Source: Hyposmocoma kahamanoa
Lineage: Eukaryota > Arthropoda > Insecta > Lepidoptera > Cosmopterigidae
Assembly: GCF_003589595.1 (NCBI RefSeq)
Contig: NW_020653333.1
Span: 1,239,299-1,303,298, forward strand
DNA: 64,000 bases
Direction of reading: 5' to 3'
Shown: positions 29,701-36,026 of the stretch, piece by piece
Layout: the number at the start of each line of letters is the position of its first letter
Numbering within the stretch: the stretch's first letter is position 1
Translations under genes and position numbers: made by a program
The notes under the pieces: model-generated
Database searches by the model: none
The model's input: the letters and a program-made list of their open reading frames with translations, nothing else
What the model was told of the DNA's origin: nothing

Positions 29701-30756
29701 AGATTGTGGGGCACGTACAATTTCAGATTTTAAAAAAGATGGTTTCATCTGATTCCTTCCGTAATTATTTCTTCCGTTAACACAATTAATAACAATAGTT
29801 TACTTTTTAGAGGAAATAGGCCGACGAGATTTCAATTGTCGTCTCGCCTCGCCGGTAAAGAACCACCTTAATACGATCATCATTGCGCATGTCAAGGCGT
29901 CTCACTACATCGGCGCTGCTTACTGCGGTTCCCGCGACGGGTCCCGCTTTCTGGTGACCGGCGGGTCGGACCAGCGTCTGCGGTATTGGGACCTCGCGCA
30001 CCCCGAGGACTCGTACATCCTCGTGCATGCGCCTCACGACCAGCTCAAGTATTGCCCCAACGCCGTCCGATACAGGTAATTTAAAATAATTAATAGAAAC
30101 AAGGTTATTCATTCAATTCATTTATTCAGCAGGTAAAAGGTAATTTTATATTATAAGCAAAAGGTAATTAGAAATTGTAAGTGAAAGGTAATGTGAAGTT
30201 ATAAGCTAAAGTAAAATGAATATATAAGCAAAACGTAATTTGAAATTTTAAGCAAAAAGTAATGTGAATTCATAAAAAAGGTAATTTGAAATTATAAGCA
30301 AAAAGTAATTTGAAATTATAAGCAAAAGTTAATTTGAAATTATAAGCAAATGGTCTATTATAATGGTAATTATAAGCATTATGAACGTTGCATTATATTG
30401 GAAAACTGACTCGCAAAACATTATATTATGAATGTGAATGCATGAACTTTTTTTATACCTATTTGGCAAACCCAATAAGAAATTTGAATCGATTAAACCG
30501 TACAAGTGTGAACTAAGGGTTTATAGAATGTGAACGTTTCAGGAGCCGAATAATCGACGGTACAACAGTTATCCAAGAGTGCTGCAAGCTAAACCCGGTT
30601 GAGCCCGTCTCAATACTGGACGACAACGTGTACCGCTCGGTTGAATCGCGATCTTTCTGCCATACAGCGCCTATCACTGACATCACCATGGTCGAAGCTA
30701 ACAAGTGTTATTTGGTCAGCTCTAGTGCAGATGGTGTTATTAATGTATGGAAATAG
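1..30756 (+). CDS. Vps15: Vps15 / PIK3R4, class III PI3-kinase regulatory subunit (5' end outside window)
   Basis: Multi-exon gene. Exons: <1-35, 813-901, 2523-2732, 3401-3854, 4663-4855, 5121-5230, 5749-5857, 8233-8381, 10395-10538, 11592-11708, 12297-12431, 13332-13410, 15195-15271, 15910-16025, 16415-16509, 19329-19448, 20495-20570, 22043-22138, 24010-24132, 25295-25402, 25600-25775, 26761-26919, 28768-28928, 29897-30075, 30543-30756. The reading frame starts at position 3 and every junction is AG/GT with matching phase, giving 1173 codons plus TAG. The translation follows the Vps15 order: end of pseudokinase, HEAT repeats, linker, C-terminal WD40 propeller. Family knowledge: Vps15 is N-myristoylated, binds Vps34 and Vps30/Atg6 (Beclin), and drives PtdIns3P synthesis in endosomal sorting and autophagy. 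The N-terminal ~200 residues are expected upstream of the window. Exact exon ends are hand-called; the exon at 29897 has the weakest acceptor. Confidence 0.93.
453..652 (+). mobile_element. tRNA-derived SINE family A, copy 1
   Basis: Head with A-box-like tggccgaacgg and a degraded B-box (gggctcaattccc), then the family body (agaaatatttgtatggcct; gtgagtttgggtgt) and a ttattatta tail. Confidence 0.8.
1048..1312 (-). repeat. ~290-bp dispersed repeat R1, inverted
   Basis: R1 hallmarks in reverse: tcaagtgacaggacga, cgcaaagatctgag, gagttttaaatc, gacaagtac. Diverged copy. Confidence 0.6.
1575..1810. repeat. Inverted diverged copy of the 'accgacttcaaa' repeat
   Basis: On the reverse strand it reads ttaaccaacttcaaaaaaag, then ggaggaggttctt and ggttgg-like remnants down to the aatgggaccaa block. 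Match to 62154-62350 is partial. Confidence 0.4.
3009..3118 (-). mobile_element. SINE family A, 3' fragment, inverted
   Basis: Reverse-strand copy of the body and tail only (ccctgtgtcgcgggtgccat; acaaccacaaattaca). It lies tail-to-head with the next copy. Confidence 0.7.
3161..3315 (+). mobile_element. SINE family A, copy with intact B-box
   Basis: actgcctccatggccaaact head, B-box gggttcgattcccgg, body to tgtccatgga. The last third is missing. Confidence 0.8.
3401..13410 (+). CDS. Vps15: Vps15 exons for the HEAT-repeat solenoid
   Basis: Ten exons: 3401-3854, 4663-4855, 5121-5230, 5749-5857, 8233-8381, 10395-10538, 11592-11708, 12297-12431 and 13332-13410, with the last codon completed at 15195. 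Recognisable blocks are [147 protein letters not shown] and [13 protein letters not shown]. Each has a direct counterpart in the same order in vertebrate PIK3R4. The solenoid bridges the kinase domain to the propeller and contacts Vps34. Introns are 0.26-2.4 kb and repeat-rich. Confidence 0.92.
4135..4416 (+). repeat. Dispersed repeat R1, near full length
   Basis: cagtagagctccttgtgaaa at the start, gaagggtaagggtgctggtg, tcagatctttgcgatt, ttgttcgtcccgtcacttta at the end. Confidence 0.8.
6871..7016. mobile_element. 146-bp hairpin MITE with TTAA target duplication
   Basis: TTAA at 6867-6870 and 7017-7020. Inverted arms cgggtctacagaccgaaccc / attcggtctgtaaatccc and cgacccgg / ccgggtcg. In a Vps15 intron. 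Confidence 0.65.
7270..7510 (-). mobile_element. tRNA-derived SINE family C
   Basis: Reverse strand reads cctcggtggcccaacgcttt (A-box-like) and gaattcgattcccgtaggaa (B-box), followed by an unrelated body to about 7270. Different head from families A and B. Confidence 0.55.
8447..9107. mobile_element. ~660-bp element with long (~170 bp) imperfect terminal inverted repeats
   Basis: 8447-8625 and 8930-9107 are inverted copies of each other: both contain gactgccttac(g/t)acaata, ttaggtcctgg or its variant, cgggaaatca and taattggggacagg. The middle holds a second inverted pair (aaatcgaatag at 8753 and 8876) and the cgtttcgggacctttacagg block (8821-8850). It lies in the Vps15 intron between exons 8233-8381 and 10395-10538. 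No clear target duplication. Confidence 0.65.
9392..9857. mobile_element. MITE, 466 bp, TIR gtctgtctttt, TA-type flank
   Basis: Starts tagtctgtctttt and ends aaaagacagacta. Both ends are bordered by TA(TA). Internal sequence (agtcgatagtcgataga; gcgggcaacacttttgcgca) recurs at 15637-15806 (+) and 56841-57367 (-). Confidence 0.65.
9975..10085 (+). mobile_element. tRNA-derived SINE family B, 3' part
   Basis: B-box-like gggttcgaatac and the family's 3' body (tgtattaataattataata; aaactagtgg). The A-box half is not clear. Confidence 0.55.
10571..10731 (-). mobile_element. SINE family A, inverted, in the intron after Vps15 exon 10395-10538
   Basis: Reverse-strand head (cagccacggaggcagt) and body (aggccatacaaatatctctc) with a decayed B-box. 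Begins about 30 bases after the exon's donor. Confidence 0.75.
11019..11122. repeat. Inverted repeat aattgaaatatggta around a GC-rich core
   Basis: aattgaaatatggta at 11019-11033 and taccatatttcaatt at 11108-11122. Probably a small foldback element next to the TTAA MITE. Confidence 0.6.
11158..11337. mobile_element. GC-rich piggyBac-type MITE (TTAA), copy 1
   Basis: TTAA at 11154-11157 and 11338-11341. Ends agcgcgaaaaact and gtgtgtttcacgct. Inside are inverted ggtcgggaccgcgg / gcggtcccgacccg and attccgtgtattta / ataaatacacggaat. Far richer in G+C than its surroundings. Confidence 0.7.
11880..12058 (-). repeat. Dispersed repeat R1, truncated, inverted
   Basis: Starts atatcaactgacgggacaga and runs to caccagatttc. 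Internal cgcaaagatctgatgggcac. Confidence 0.7.
12893..13022. mobile_element. GC-rich piggyBac-type MITE (TTAA), copy 2
   Basis: TTAA at 12889-12892 and 13023-13026. Ends agcgtgaagcacagagag and ctcactgtgtttcacgt. Contains cgggtcgggaccgcggcggg like copy 1. Confidence 0.7.
13475..13550 (-). mobile_element. Short LINE 3'-end-like fragment
   Basis: Reverse strand: gcggcgcccttacagagtcg, then aagatctgtgtaac and gaagcaataaatactttgat. Resembles lepidopteran non-LTR 3' tails; tentative. Confidence 0.35.
14040..14200 (+). mobile_element. tRNA-derived SINE family B, divergent copy
   Basis: gtccgtagcttaggtgggag head, B-box ccggttcgaacca, then taattgaatatcgtggtagt-type tail. Confidence 0.6.
14340..14545 (-). 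repeat. Dispersed repeat R1, inverted, head-to-head with the next copy
   Basis: cctagtgacgggacgaatga, cgcaaagatctgaggggccc, ttgaaaaccagaacgc. Confidence 0.75.
14648..14945 (+). repeat. Dispersed repeat R1, + copy
   Basis: cgtagcagtagagcgccttg to cccgtcactaagtatcataa and an A-run. Separated by about 100 bp from the inverted copy. Confidence 0.75.
15195..22138 (+). CDS. Vps15: Vps15 exons for the acidic/low-complexity linker before the propeller
   Basis: Exons 15195-15271, 15910-16025, 16415-16509, 19329-19448, 20495-20570 and 22043-22138. The linker is poorly conserved except for three anchors that match PIK3R4: a GISKSTQLD stretch, NTEWQHMFG (human family N-x-E-W-K-S-M-F-G) and [20 protein letters not shown], the last lying just before the first WD blade. 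The exon 19329-19448 is Ser/Ala/Val/Gln-rich ([19 protein letters not shown]), as expected for a disordered linker. Phases run 2-1-1-2-2 and fit. The donor at 20570/20571 (GTTTTA) is non-canonical in its downstream bases, so that junction is the least certain here. Confidence 0.85.
15285..15332 (+). mobile_element. SINE family A, 5' head fragment
   Basis: gcctccgtggtcgaacggtt to gcagagg only; the body is absent. Starts 13 bases after Vps15 exon 15195-15271. Confidence 0.65.
15612..15665. repeat. Perfect palindrome, 24-bp arms
   Basis: aatatagccgaacttgtttc, then a short loop (ggaat) between catg ends, and the exact reverse complement. A strong hairpin if single-stranded. Confidence 0.9.
15637..15806 (+). 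mobile_element. Truncated copy of the gtctgtctttt MITE
   Basis: Shares tagtcgatagaatatgtattgactgc-type sequence, gcgggcaacact and the aaaaaaagacagacta end with the copy at 9392-9857. The left half is replaced by the palindrome at 15612-15665. Confidence 0.6.
16738..17338. mobile_element. Element bounded by inverted 'atatacgcgatttaaatccgg' type ends, carrying the Penelope remnant
   Basis: The left end (16742-16790) has ccggatttaaatcgcgtat and the right end (17290-17338) has the reverse complement, about 600 bp apart, with the GIY-YIG remnant between on the minus strand. The left end continues into cgtttcgggccctttacagg, then catggtcacagttgactg. The same block occurs at 8770-8875 and a short form at 25097-25195. 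Confidence 0.5.
17090..17300 (-). pseudogene. Penelope-like element GIY-YIG endonuclease C-terminal remnant
   Basis: On the minus strand an open stretch reads [18 protein letters not shown] and then [20 protein letters not shown]. The E-H ... F-D ... R-x-x-R-E-A-I-E-I-x-K-H pattern is typical of the endonuclease end of Penelope-like elements and related GIY-YIG retroelements. A stop follows about 12 residues later. It is flanked by inverted copies of the repeat at 16738-16855 and 17295-17338, which could be remnants of its terminal repeats. Confidence 0.6.
17920..18000 (-). mobile_element. LINE 3'-end-like fragment
   Basis: Reverse strand: tttgtatctatatgttgtgg, gcgttgcaataaatgtctat. The tail form is like other insect LINE 3' ends; tentative. 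Confidence 0.3.
18545..18605 (+). repeat. Dispersed repeat R1, short internal fragment
   Basis: cagtgcctctcagatctttg followed by cgatttaaagctctgaatgg; both ends missing. Confidence 0.65.
19603..19645. repeat. Hairpin tctgcaccaagtacagaa / ttctgtgcttggtgcaga
   Basis: 18-bp arms with one mismatch around a short T-rich loop, next to the SINE B fragment. Confidence 0.8.
19670..19800 (+). mobile_element. tRNA-derived SINE family B
   Basis: tggcttagttggcatagtgt (A-box), ttggttcgaatccagtcgga (B-box), agtgttcgatctttggatta 3' body. An inverted B-box fragment lies just upstream at 19546-19600. Confidence 0.75.
20756..20875 (+). mobile_element. SINE family B, 5'-truncated, inside an inverted-repeat unit
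   Basis: cgtcggttcgaatccggccg then agtgttcgatctttgtatta. It is flanked by inverted copies of an aacgattttttagccgtagc block at 20698 and 20975. Confidence 0.75.
21415..21959. mobile_element. hAT-type element, TIR catcgagtatataacca, copy A
   Basis: Left catcgagtatataaccag, right tttggttatatactcg. 8-bp flanks aattgggc (21407-21414) and aattggac (21960-21967) differ at one base. Carries an internal near-perfect palindrome (21811-21852). In the Vps15 intron before exon 22043. Confidence 0.75.
21811..21852. repeat. Palindrome acctgtcaaactatata inside hAT copy A
   Basis: acctgtcaaactatatata and tatatagtttgacaggt with an AT-rich centre. The corresponding spot in hAT copy B lacks it. Confidence 0.8.
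24010..30756 (+). CDS. Vps15: Vps15 exons for the C-terminal WD40 beta-propeller and stop
   Basis: Exons 24010-24132, 25295-25402, 25600-25775, 26761-26919, 28768-28928, 29897-30075, 30543-30756. WD signatures seen: [61 protein letters not shown], and the terminal [12 protein letters not shown] followed by TAG. The final W-K at the stop is the usual Vps15 C-terminus. The propeller binds Vps30/Atg6 in known complexes. The third blade from the end (28768-28928, [19 protein letters not shown]) is GC-rich relative to its introns. A 24-bp minisatellite fills the last intron and a MITE sits directly before exon 29897. Confidence 0.93.
25060..25200. repeat. Short inverted copy of the 'ccggatttaaatcgcg' terminal repeat
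   Basis: aaactatttttccggattta at 25106-25125 and the inverted form aatatacgcgatttaaatcc at 25154-25173 lie back to back. The left edge (tatcgagttcttag, tttcgcgattgtt) is shared with 16716-16742. It sits in the Vps15 intron just before exon 25295. Confidence 0.6.
25824..26145. mobile_element. Related, truncated copy of the 53406-54568 element
   Basis: Begins ggcgcgttctcata and contains cgacagactgtcgtgtcaat, gacagtcgtctgacgataaa and gacaaggcggctgccgtgaa, all matching the element at 53406-54568. No matching right TIR was found. Confidence 0.5.
26486..26690 (+). mobile_element. SINE family A, near full length
   Basis: Head actgcctccgtggtcgaacg, B-box tggttcgattcccgg, body, ccgcgacacaggg and a tta-repeat tail. 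Lies 70 bases before Vps15 exon 26761. Confidence 0.85.
26965..27232 (+). repeat. Dispersed repeat R1
   Basis: tagctgtagagcaccttgtg to cgtcccgtcacttgatatca plus A-run. Begins 45 bases after Vps15 exon 26761-26919. Confidence 0.8.
27246..27470 (-). mobile_element. SINE family A, full length, inverted
   Basis: Reverse strand reads actgcctccgtggccgaacg, B-box gggttcgattcccgg, body, gcggggctatgttgag and a tta tail. Best-preserved copy in the window. Confidence 0.9.
27618..27850. mobile_element. hAT-type MITE, copy of the cattgacttacaa family
   Basis: Same TIRs as 33233-33516. Left flank atatacac, right flank tttgacat: not a target duplication of itself (see the paired copy). Confidence 0.8.
28013..28240. 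mobile_element. hAT-type MITE, second direct copy of the cattgacttacaa family
   Basis: Same orientation and near-identical to 27618-27850, 162 bp further on. Right flank atgtacac, left flank gttgtagc. Confidence 0.8.
28446..28614 (-). mobile_element. SINE family A, 5'-truncated, inverted
   Basis: Same body and B-box as the neighbour at 27246-27470; the head is lost beyond the gactgccacgcagagg segment. Confidence 0.8.
29279..29425 (+). mobile_element. SINE family D, 5'-truncated
   Basis: Starts near the B-box ccgggttcgattctcagt and continues gaccaatttggaaattgact and aattacgatgatctggtact. The A-box half is missing. Confidence 0.5.
29501..29868. mobile_element. PIF/Harbinger-type MITE with TAA target duplication directly before Vps15 exon 29897
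   Basis: TIRs aggtggttttccaccgg / ccggtaaagaaccacct, with cgaggcgagacga / tcgtctcgcctcg inside them. TAA duplicated at 29498-29500 and 29869-29871. The 368-bp element lies only 28 bp from the exon acceptor. Confidence 0.8.
30140..30352 (+). repeat. 24-bp minisatellite in the last Vps15 intron
   Basis: About nine imperfect units of gtaatttgaaattataagca plus aaag. Outer units are more diverged than inner ones. Confidence 0.9.
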
Positions 30757-30763
30757 AATTGAA

Positions 30764-30769
30764 AATAAA
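30764..30769 (+). terminator. Vps15 polyadenylation signal
   Basis: AATAAA eight bases after the Vps15 stop codon, followed within about 30-50 bases by a T/G-rich stretch (tgtttgttttggg). This would give a very short 3'UTR. Position and motif are seen directly; use as the signal is inferred. Confidence 0.6.
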
Positions 30770-31014
30770 TAAACTTAATAGTGTACAGTTATTAACATGT
30801 TTGTTTTGGGTAAAACGGCTCATCCACCTAGCCGGTTTGACAATCACGGTTAAGAGGGAGCAGAGGAAAAATTGTATGTAAAGGTAATAAGCGATGATAG
30901 CTGTAAAGCTACCTCTCTGAGCGAATAAATAAGTTTCTCACAGATGGCGCTGCAGCATAAATCGTTAAAAACCAAAAATGAAGATCTGCAACAAGCTCAT
31001 AGAAAAATTGGTAA

Positions 31015-31365
31015 TGACGAGTTCACAAGTTTTCACTTGCGTTTTTCGCTTGATTTGTTTTCTGTGCAAAAGCGTTCAGGAGTCTTCCGCTTTGCGTTGC
31101 GGAGAGACTAGCGAGCAAGCGCGGCGCGTTGCCGTTGTTTGGGTTGTTGACACTCTCGAACCGGCTGCTGCTCTGTGATTGGCCAGTGGTGCTGTCCTAC
31201 GCAAACGATCCTTGTTGCTTGCGTGGAAATATCAAGCTGGCTGATATCAAACTCACGTAACGCAAAGCAAGCGGCCGGCGCAAGCGAGCGACTCGTGAAC
31301 AGTCCTACTTGCGCGTACGCGTCAGATCTTTGCGTAAAACGCGAGTGAGACTCGTGAACCCGGCT
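31015..31365. mobile_element. MITE with TAA target duplication nested in a SINE unit
   Basis: Imperfect TIRs (gttcac-agt-cact-gcgtttt on the left, the reverse complement aaaacgcgagtgagactcgt on the right) and TAA at 31012-31014 and 31366-31368. GC-rich for the region. It splits the SINE-B-associated unit: the sequence before it (tcatagaaaaattgg) and after it (ggtccgctggttcatttcg) are contiguous at 59280-59306. Confidence 0.65.
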
Positions 31366-31505
31366 TAAGGTCCGCTGGTTCATTTCGTAGCTTAGTTGGC
31401 ATAGCGTCTGTCACGGTTTGCTAGAAGGCGTCGGTTCGAATCCGGCCGGGTCGATGGAATTTTTCCTAAGTGTTCGATCTTCGTTATTAATAATTAGAAT
31501 AAACC
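31366..31505 (+). mobile_element. SINE family B with both promoter boxes
   Basis: cgtagcttagttggcatagc, cgtcggttcgaatccggccg, agtgttcgatcttcgttatt. Lies 600 bp after the Vps15 stop; its upstream unit is split by the MITE at 31015-31365. Confidence 0.8.
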
Positions 31506-32227
31506 ATAGGTGTTTAAACAAATTTGTACGTAAAACTAAAAAAAATATATCTAATTATGTGAACTCGCGACTGTGCTATTACGCCACTAAGCTGCATCAT
31601 TACTACCAAATAGTTTGTTGTGGATGCTTACCTTAAATCTGTTTAATGCTTAGAGGATGGAATAAAAAAAAGAAGTTCAATGCGATACCAAAAATATAGT
31701 GTTATAGTGCGATCGATACAATCGATGATTCTGCACCTATATACTAAATCTATGATTCTGCCAACATTAGTTAAGAAAGACAAGCGTTTATTACTTGGAA
31801 TTTGATCTGTGATTGTACATGGCAACACTCAAAATTTACACAGTTAACCCTTAGATGAAAAAAATTCCATAGTCTATTTAACCCTTTTATGGACAGGACT
31901 TACAAGTCAAAACACTGCACTGGCAAATGGCTTAAATGCTAACCGGCAAAAGCCAAGAAAGAAGCTCATAGATCATACGCTATATTTGGTAGTGCGTACC
32001 TATATACTAAATCTATGGGTAGTATTTATATTGATTCAATATGTCTAAACCATTCAATTTTGTCAGTAGTAGTTGTTGAGATCCGTATAGCGAACCGGGG
32101 TATCCCGTTCTATCATATTTAAAATTCCATTCATAGTAAACGCCGTTACCGTCCTTGAACGAGTTAGGCCGCAACTCCGGAACAGCGGTGTGTTCAGCGC
32201 GTACATTGCGCGCAAATAAATAAATAT

Positions 32228-32512
32228 CCTTGTGAAAGAGTTCGTCCAGGGAAGTACTGCCACCCTACGTATTTATGCCGCCAAGCAGTAATGTTAGCAT
32301 TACTGCGTTCCGGTAGAAGGGTAAGGGTGCTGGTGAAATTACAAGCACATGAGACTTGTCAACTTATGTCTCAGGGTGACGGGCACAGTGGCAGTGCCCC
32401 TCAGATCTTTGCGACTTAAAGCTCTAAGTGGCACTGCAACTGTTATGGACAGGCGTGTAGCTTACCATCAGGCGCACGACTTGTTCGTCCCGTCACTTGA
32501 TATTATAAAAAA
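32228..32512 (+). repeat. Dispersed repeat R1, near full length
   Basis: cttgtgaaagagttcgtcca to cccgtcacttgatattataa followed by nine A. Confidence 0.85.
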
Positions 32513-33232
32513 AAACATCCAACTGAAGAAACGATGTACGCGCAAACTTTGAATTCATTACCGTTGCGAATTTGCGAAGTAGAAACGGTGTTATAAAATG
32601 GCAACAGTCAAAAGTTAGACAGATGTATAAGAAAAATATCTAAGTAGGTAAAAAGGCAACACAGACAGGAAGACGGAATTTAAATGCCTCCAGGATGCTG
32701 ATTTTGATGAATCGAGCCGATCGGGTAGTCTCGAAACCAGATGGGCTTCCGAGCGAGAAGATGAACCTGATTCCTACTATATCTTTCTAATTTGTGAGTT
32801 AAATCAACTATTGTTCCGATTAGAAATGTCAAAACTCCGATCGGCCAGTTGTGAATCGCAATTATGCGCCTCGACTCGGAAGAGACGCAGTTTCCGATCG
32901 GGAGAGGCAATCAAAATTAAGCTGCAGCTATTTTTCGCTTATAAGGTTGATCGCATCAATATATTTACAACCGACGACGATAATATTGACAACCTCTGCG
33001 GCCTAGCGGTTCTGTGCGGTAGATAAGATAGCGGGATGTATTTCCGGTGGAACCAATGTAGGAAGCTCTATATATCTAAATTGATTCTACAGGCGAACCG
33101 CATAATGCATAAAATAGCTGTTAGCTTTAAAATCATGTTAAGTGATGGGACGAACAAGTTGTCTGCTATAGAAATTGATGTGCAAAGAAAACATAATTAC
33201 CTGATGGGCGAGAAAAATATAATATCATACCA

Positions 33233-33516
33233 TTGACTTACAAATAAATGGACGACGGGTCTAATACAAAAACCACGAAAAAAATGTCCCAAGTCAACCT
33301 ATTTAAACGTAGTGACATGTCAAGGAATATGAAAAAGCTAAAACGTTGAATTTAAATTGTAATGTCATCGCAGTACTGTCTAATTTTGCTTGCTTCGCTG
33401 TCAGTCGAACAAACGAAGATTAAAGCGTGAATGACGCTCTGTATACGATTTTAACGCCCTATAAGTTCGGACACTTTTTAGCGCGGACCCGACGTCCATA
33501 TAATTGTAAGTCAATG
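33233..33516. mobile_element. hAT-type MITE with perfect 8-bp target duplication
   Basis: TIR cattgacttacaa / ttgtaagtcaatg; tatcatac duplicated exactly at 33225-33232 and 33517-33524. Same family as 27618-27850 and 28013-28240, but about 55 bp longer inside. Confidence 0.85.
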
Positions 33517-34093
33517 TATCATACGATTTAATTGATGCAGATTCCATGCCAATTATTAGATTTAACATATATAAAAAAATAAATCATTTTAATTCAGAAC
33601 TACGTAATTTTTTTTATGTTATTACATGTGAACTATATAAACCTGTAAAACTATTCTCCTTTTCATAATAAAATTATTAATATTAAATTAACAAAAATAA
33701 CCAAAGTAAACAGTAGTTAGCTACCTACCGAGTCGATCGAGTGCTTCCAGCTGTCCAAGTGCAATTAATTCATAGAGGCAATTGTTGAAACACGAAGTAT
33801 GCCGAGAGATGTTTTAGAAATAATTGTACTGTTTACTGTTTGTAAATATGAGTTATAGATATTTGGCTGTATATTTTTATTAGTGTTTTGAAGCTGTTGG
33901 TTTTCCATTAAGGCTCGTTTAACACCATTGTTGGTAATAAGCTGTAAATATTGTTTAGAATTTTCACGAAATTGCTCTTAAACAGAGTTTCCAAAATGGC
34001 GTCCTTTCTCTTGAACTGATTTTGTGTGAAAATAATATACAATTGTCTTATAGTAACGATTGCCCGCGAAAAAAAATCGCATGTCAGAAAAAT

Positions 34094-34143
34094 ATGACTA
34101 AATGTACGGCTAACGTGGACACGTTAGCCGTACATTTAGTCAT
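34094..34143. repeat. Perfect palindrome, 24-bp arms, 2-bp centre
   Basis: atgactaaatgtacggctaa followed by cgtg, centre ga, then the exact reverse complement. A second palindrome (gaccttaga...tctaaggtc) follows at 34150-34187. Confidence 0.95.
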
Positions 34144-34149
34144 TTTAGA

Positions 34150-34187
34150 TGACCTTAGACTATGGAATTTTTTCCATTCTCTAAGGT
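34150..34187. repeat. Second inverted repeat, gaccttaga / tctaaggtc
   Basis: gaccttaga, tatggaa, a T-run centre, ttccat and tctaaggtc: a nearly perfect hairpin directly after the palindrome at 34094-34143. Confidence 0.8.
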
Positions 34188-34816
34188 CCCGACAGACGAA
34201 AAATTTTAGTAGTACTACTTGCTCATGCACAATTTTGGATGTCATCCATTTGTGGAAATACATTAATATGTATTTATCAAAATGTTGTTGTACAAATTGT
34301 ACCTATTGTGTAGTTTTCTTGTTCAAACTAGTCGAAACATCAAAGGTAAATCAGAAAAAAAATTTAGAAAAAAATCTTTTATTTTTTCAAAAATTTCCAA
34401 TTAATAATATTGTATATATAAAATAAGACTATTTTGATATAATAAAGTATTATGTGTTTCTTGCATTGTTTCCTTTTTCATTATAATATTACACTATATC
34501 CCTATCTATGTACATTATTAACTCTATATTCACCTCTATAACGGAGATGAGTATTTTTTATAGTTTAAGGTAGGAGTATAGTTTGGAAAATAAAACAAGT
34601 GCTACCATTACATGTGATGATGACCTCGCTTGCACTCATCGACATCGCGGCCGAACTAAGCGTGTCTCTTATGTTGTCAGCATGTTTCAGAATCGAACGA
34701 GCTGACAAACTCGTTTAGTACAGGCGTTGTGCTGCTGCTTGATAACAAGTGAGTAGCCCTAAGTATATTAATAGAGAAAAATCTATAACGCACGCACTCA
34801 ACTTGTTAAACCCTAA

Positions 34817-36026
34817 TGCGCAGGCCACACCACGAACGAAGCGAAGCTAACTTAGCTTTTCTCACGCCGGGAAATCTTTCATCTTTTCATACTTCGGTTC
34901 ACAACGCGAACTAGTTAACCGAGCTAACAAAACTAACCCAACGATCCCGCTATCTATGTAAAATATGTCGCCCTTCACCTCCGCACGTATACAATGTGTT
35001 GGTATGCATTCTCGCCATATTTACATAGGTCATTCTATATCCGAAACTGAACCCAATTCACTAAAAAAATTGATTTAAAAAAAAATCCTAAATTCTTGTT
35101 TTTTATTTAATTGCGGTAACCAAGTTTGATCCAAGGGTCATTGACTTGCACTACACGTGCTACAGGTACCAGCAACCATTTGAACAATGACCTATACGCA
35201 GAAAATATGCATTTTAGATCTATTTGGTGGCAGGGAACGAGTAGAGACGTTTGATTAGATTGGTAGATCATCAGTTGACCTTGCGTATTGCATCAAAGTT
35301 CCGCTGACATCGCGCATACGTTCTAGTTTCTCACGAAATGCAACGTGGTTTGTGTGTGATGTAAACAAGAGTTAGTGCAATAAAAACCGCTACCATGTGC
35401 ATTGCCATAAAGTGCATTCTTATGCTATGATGTGAAACGTTTAGTATACGCAGATTACGAGTGTCGAAGGACTGCGCGCAAAAATCGTCTTTGGTTTCTT
35501 TCTGCTTTTTCTATTGTGAAGAATGTGTTAAGTTGAAACGAAACTCTGCATAGCACTACTTTCATGTATCCTAAAGTTGGTAAGTACCAAATCTGAGTTA
35601 CAATAAAATCCTTTTTCAGACAACTTTTCTAACTCATGTAAATAATTAGTAAATTATAACAATACTAGTACATAAACATGATTTAAATAACAGGTAAATA
35701 AGCAATCGAGAAAAATTTCGTATCGCTCGGTGAAGCGAGTGGCGGGGTCACTGTCCTCTGCGGTGAGTACACTTGCGGGACAATTTTACAAAACTTTACT
35801 AGACACAATTAACCAGAATATTGAACAGAATATTTTTAGATGATTTAGCATTCTTTCTATTATTAATTTCTTAAATATGGCGAGAATGCAGATCAACACC
35901 CTGTATATAGTCACTACTTACTACGTATTTTCTTATCTTAGTTTTGCATGCAACAACACGTTGTTGCTAACTTAGCCCACGGGCTAAGCTAAGTTAGCCA
36001 GCTCCGTTAGCAGTGTGGCCTGCGCT
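34817..36026. mobile_element. ~1.2-kb Harbinger-like element, TIR gcgcaggccacac, TAA target duplication
   Basis: Ends gcgcaggccacacc and gtgtggcctgcgc. Subterminal gaagctaacttagc / gctaagttagcc are also inverted. TAA at 34814-34816 and 36027-36029. No transposase frame was recognised, so probably non-autonomous. Confidence 0.6.

Noticed and set aside
34022..34426. 134-codon ORF
   Set aside because: It runs through two palindromes and poly-A/T tracts; composition and repeats suggest non-coding sequence.
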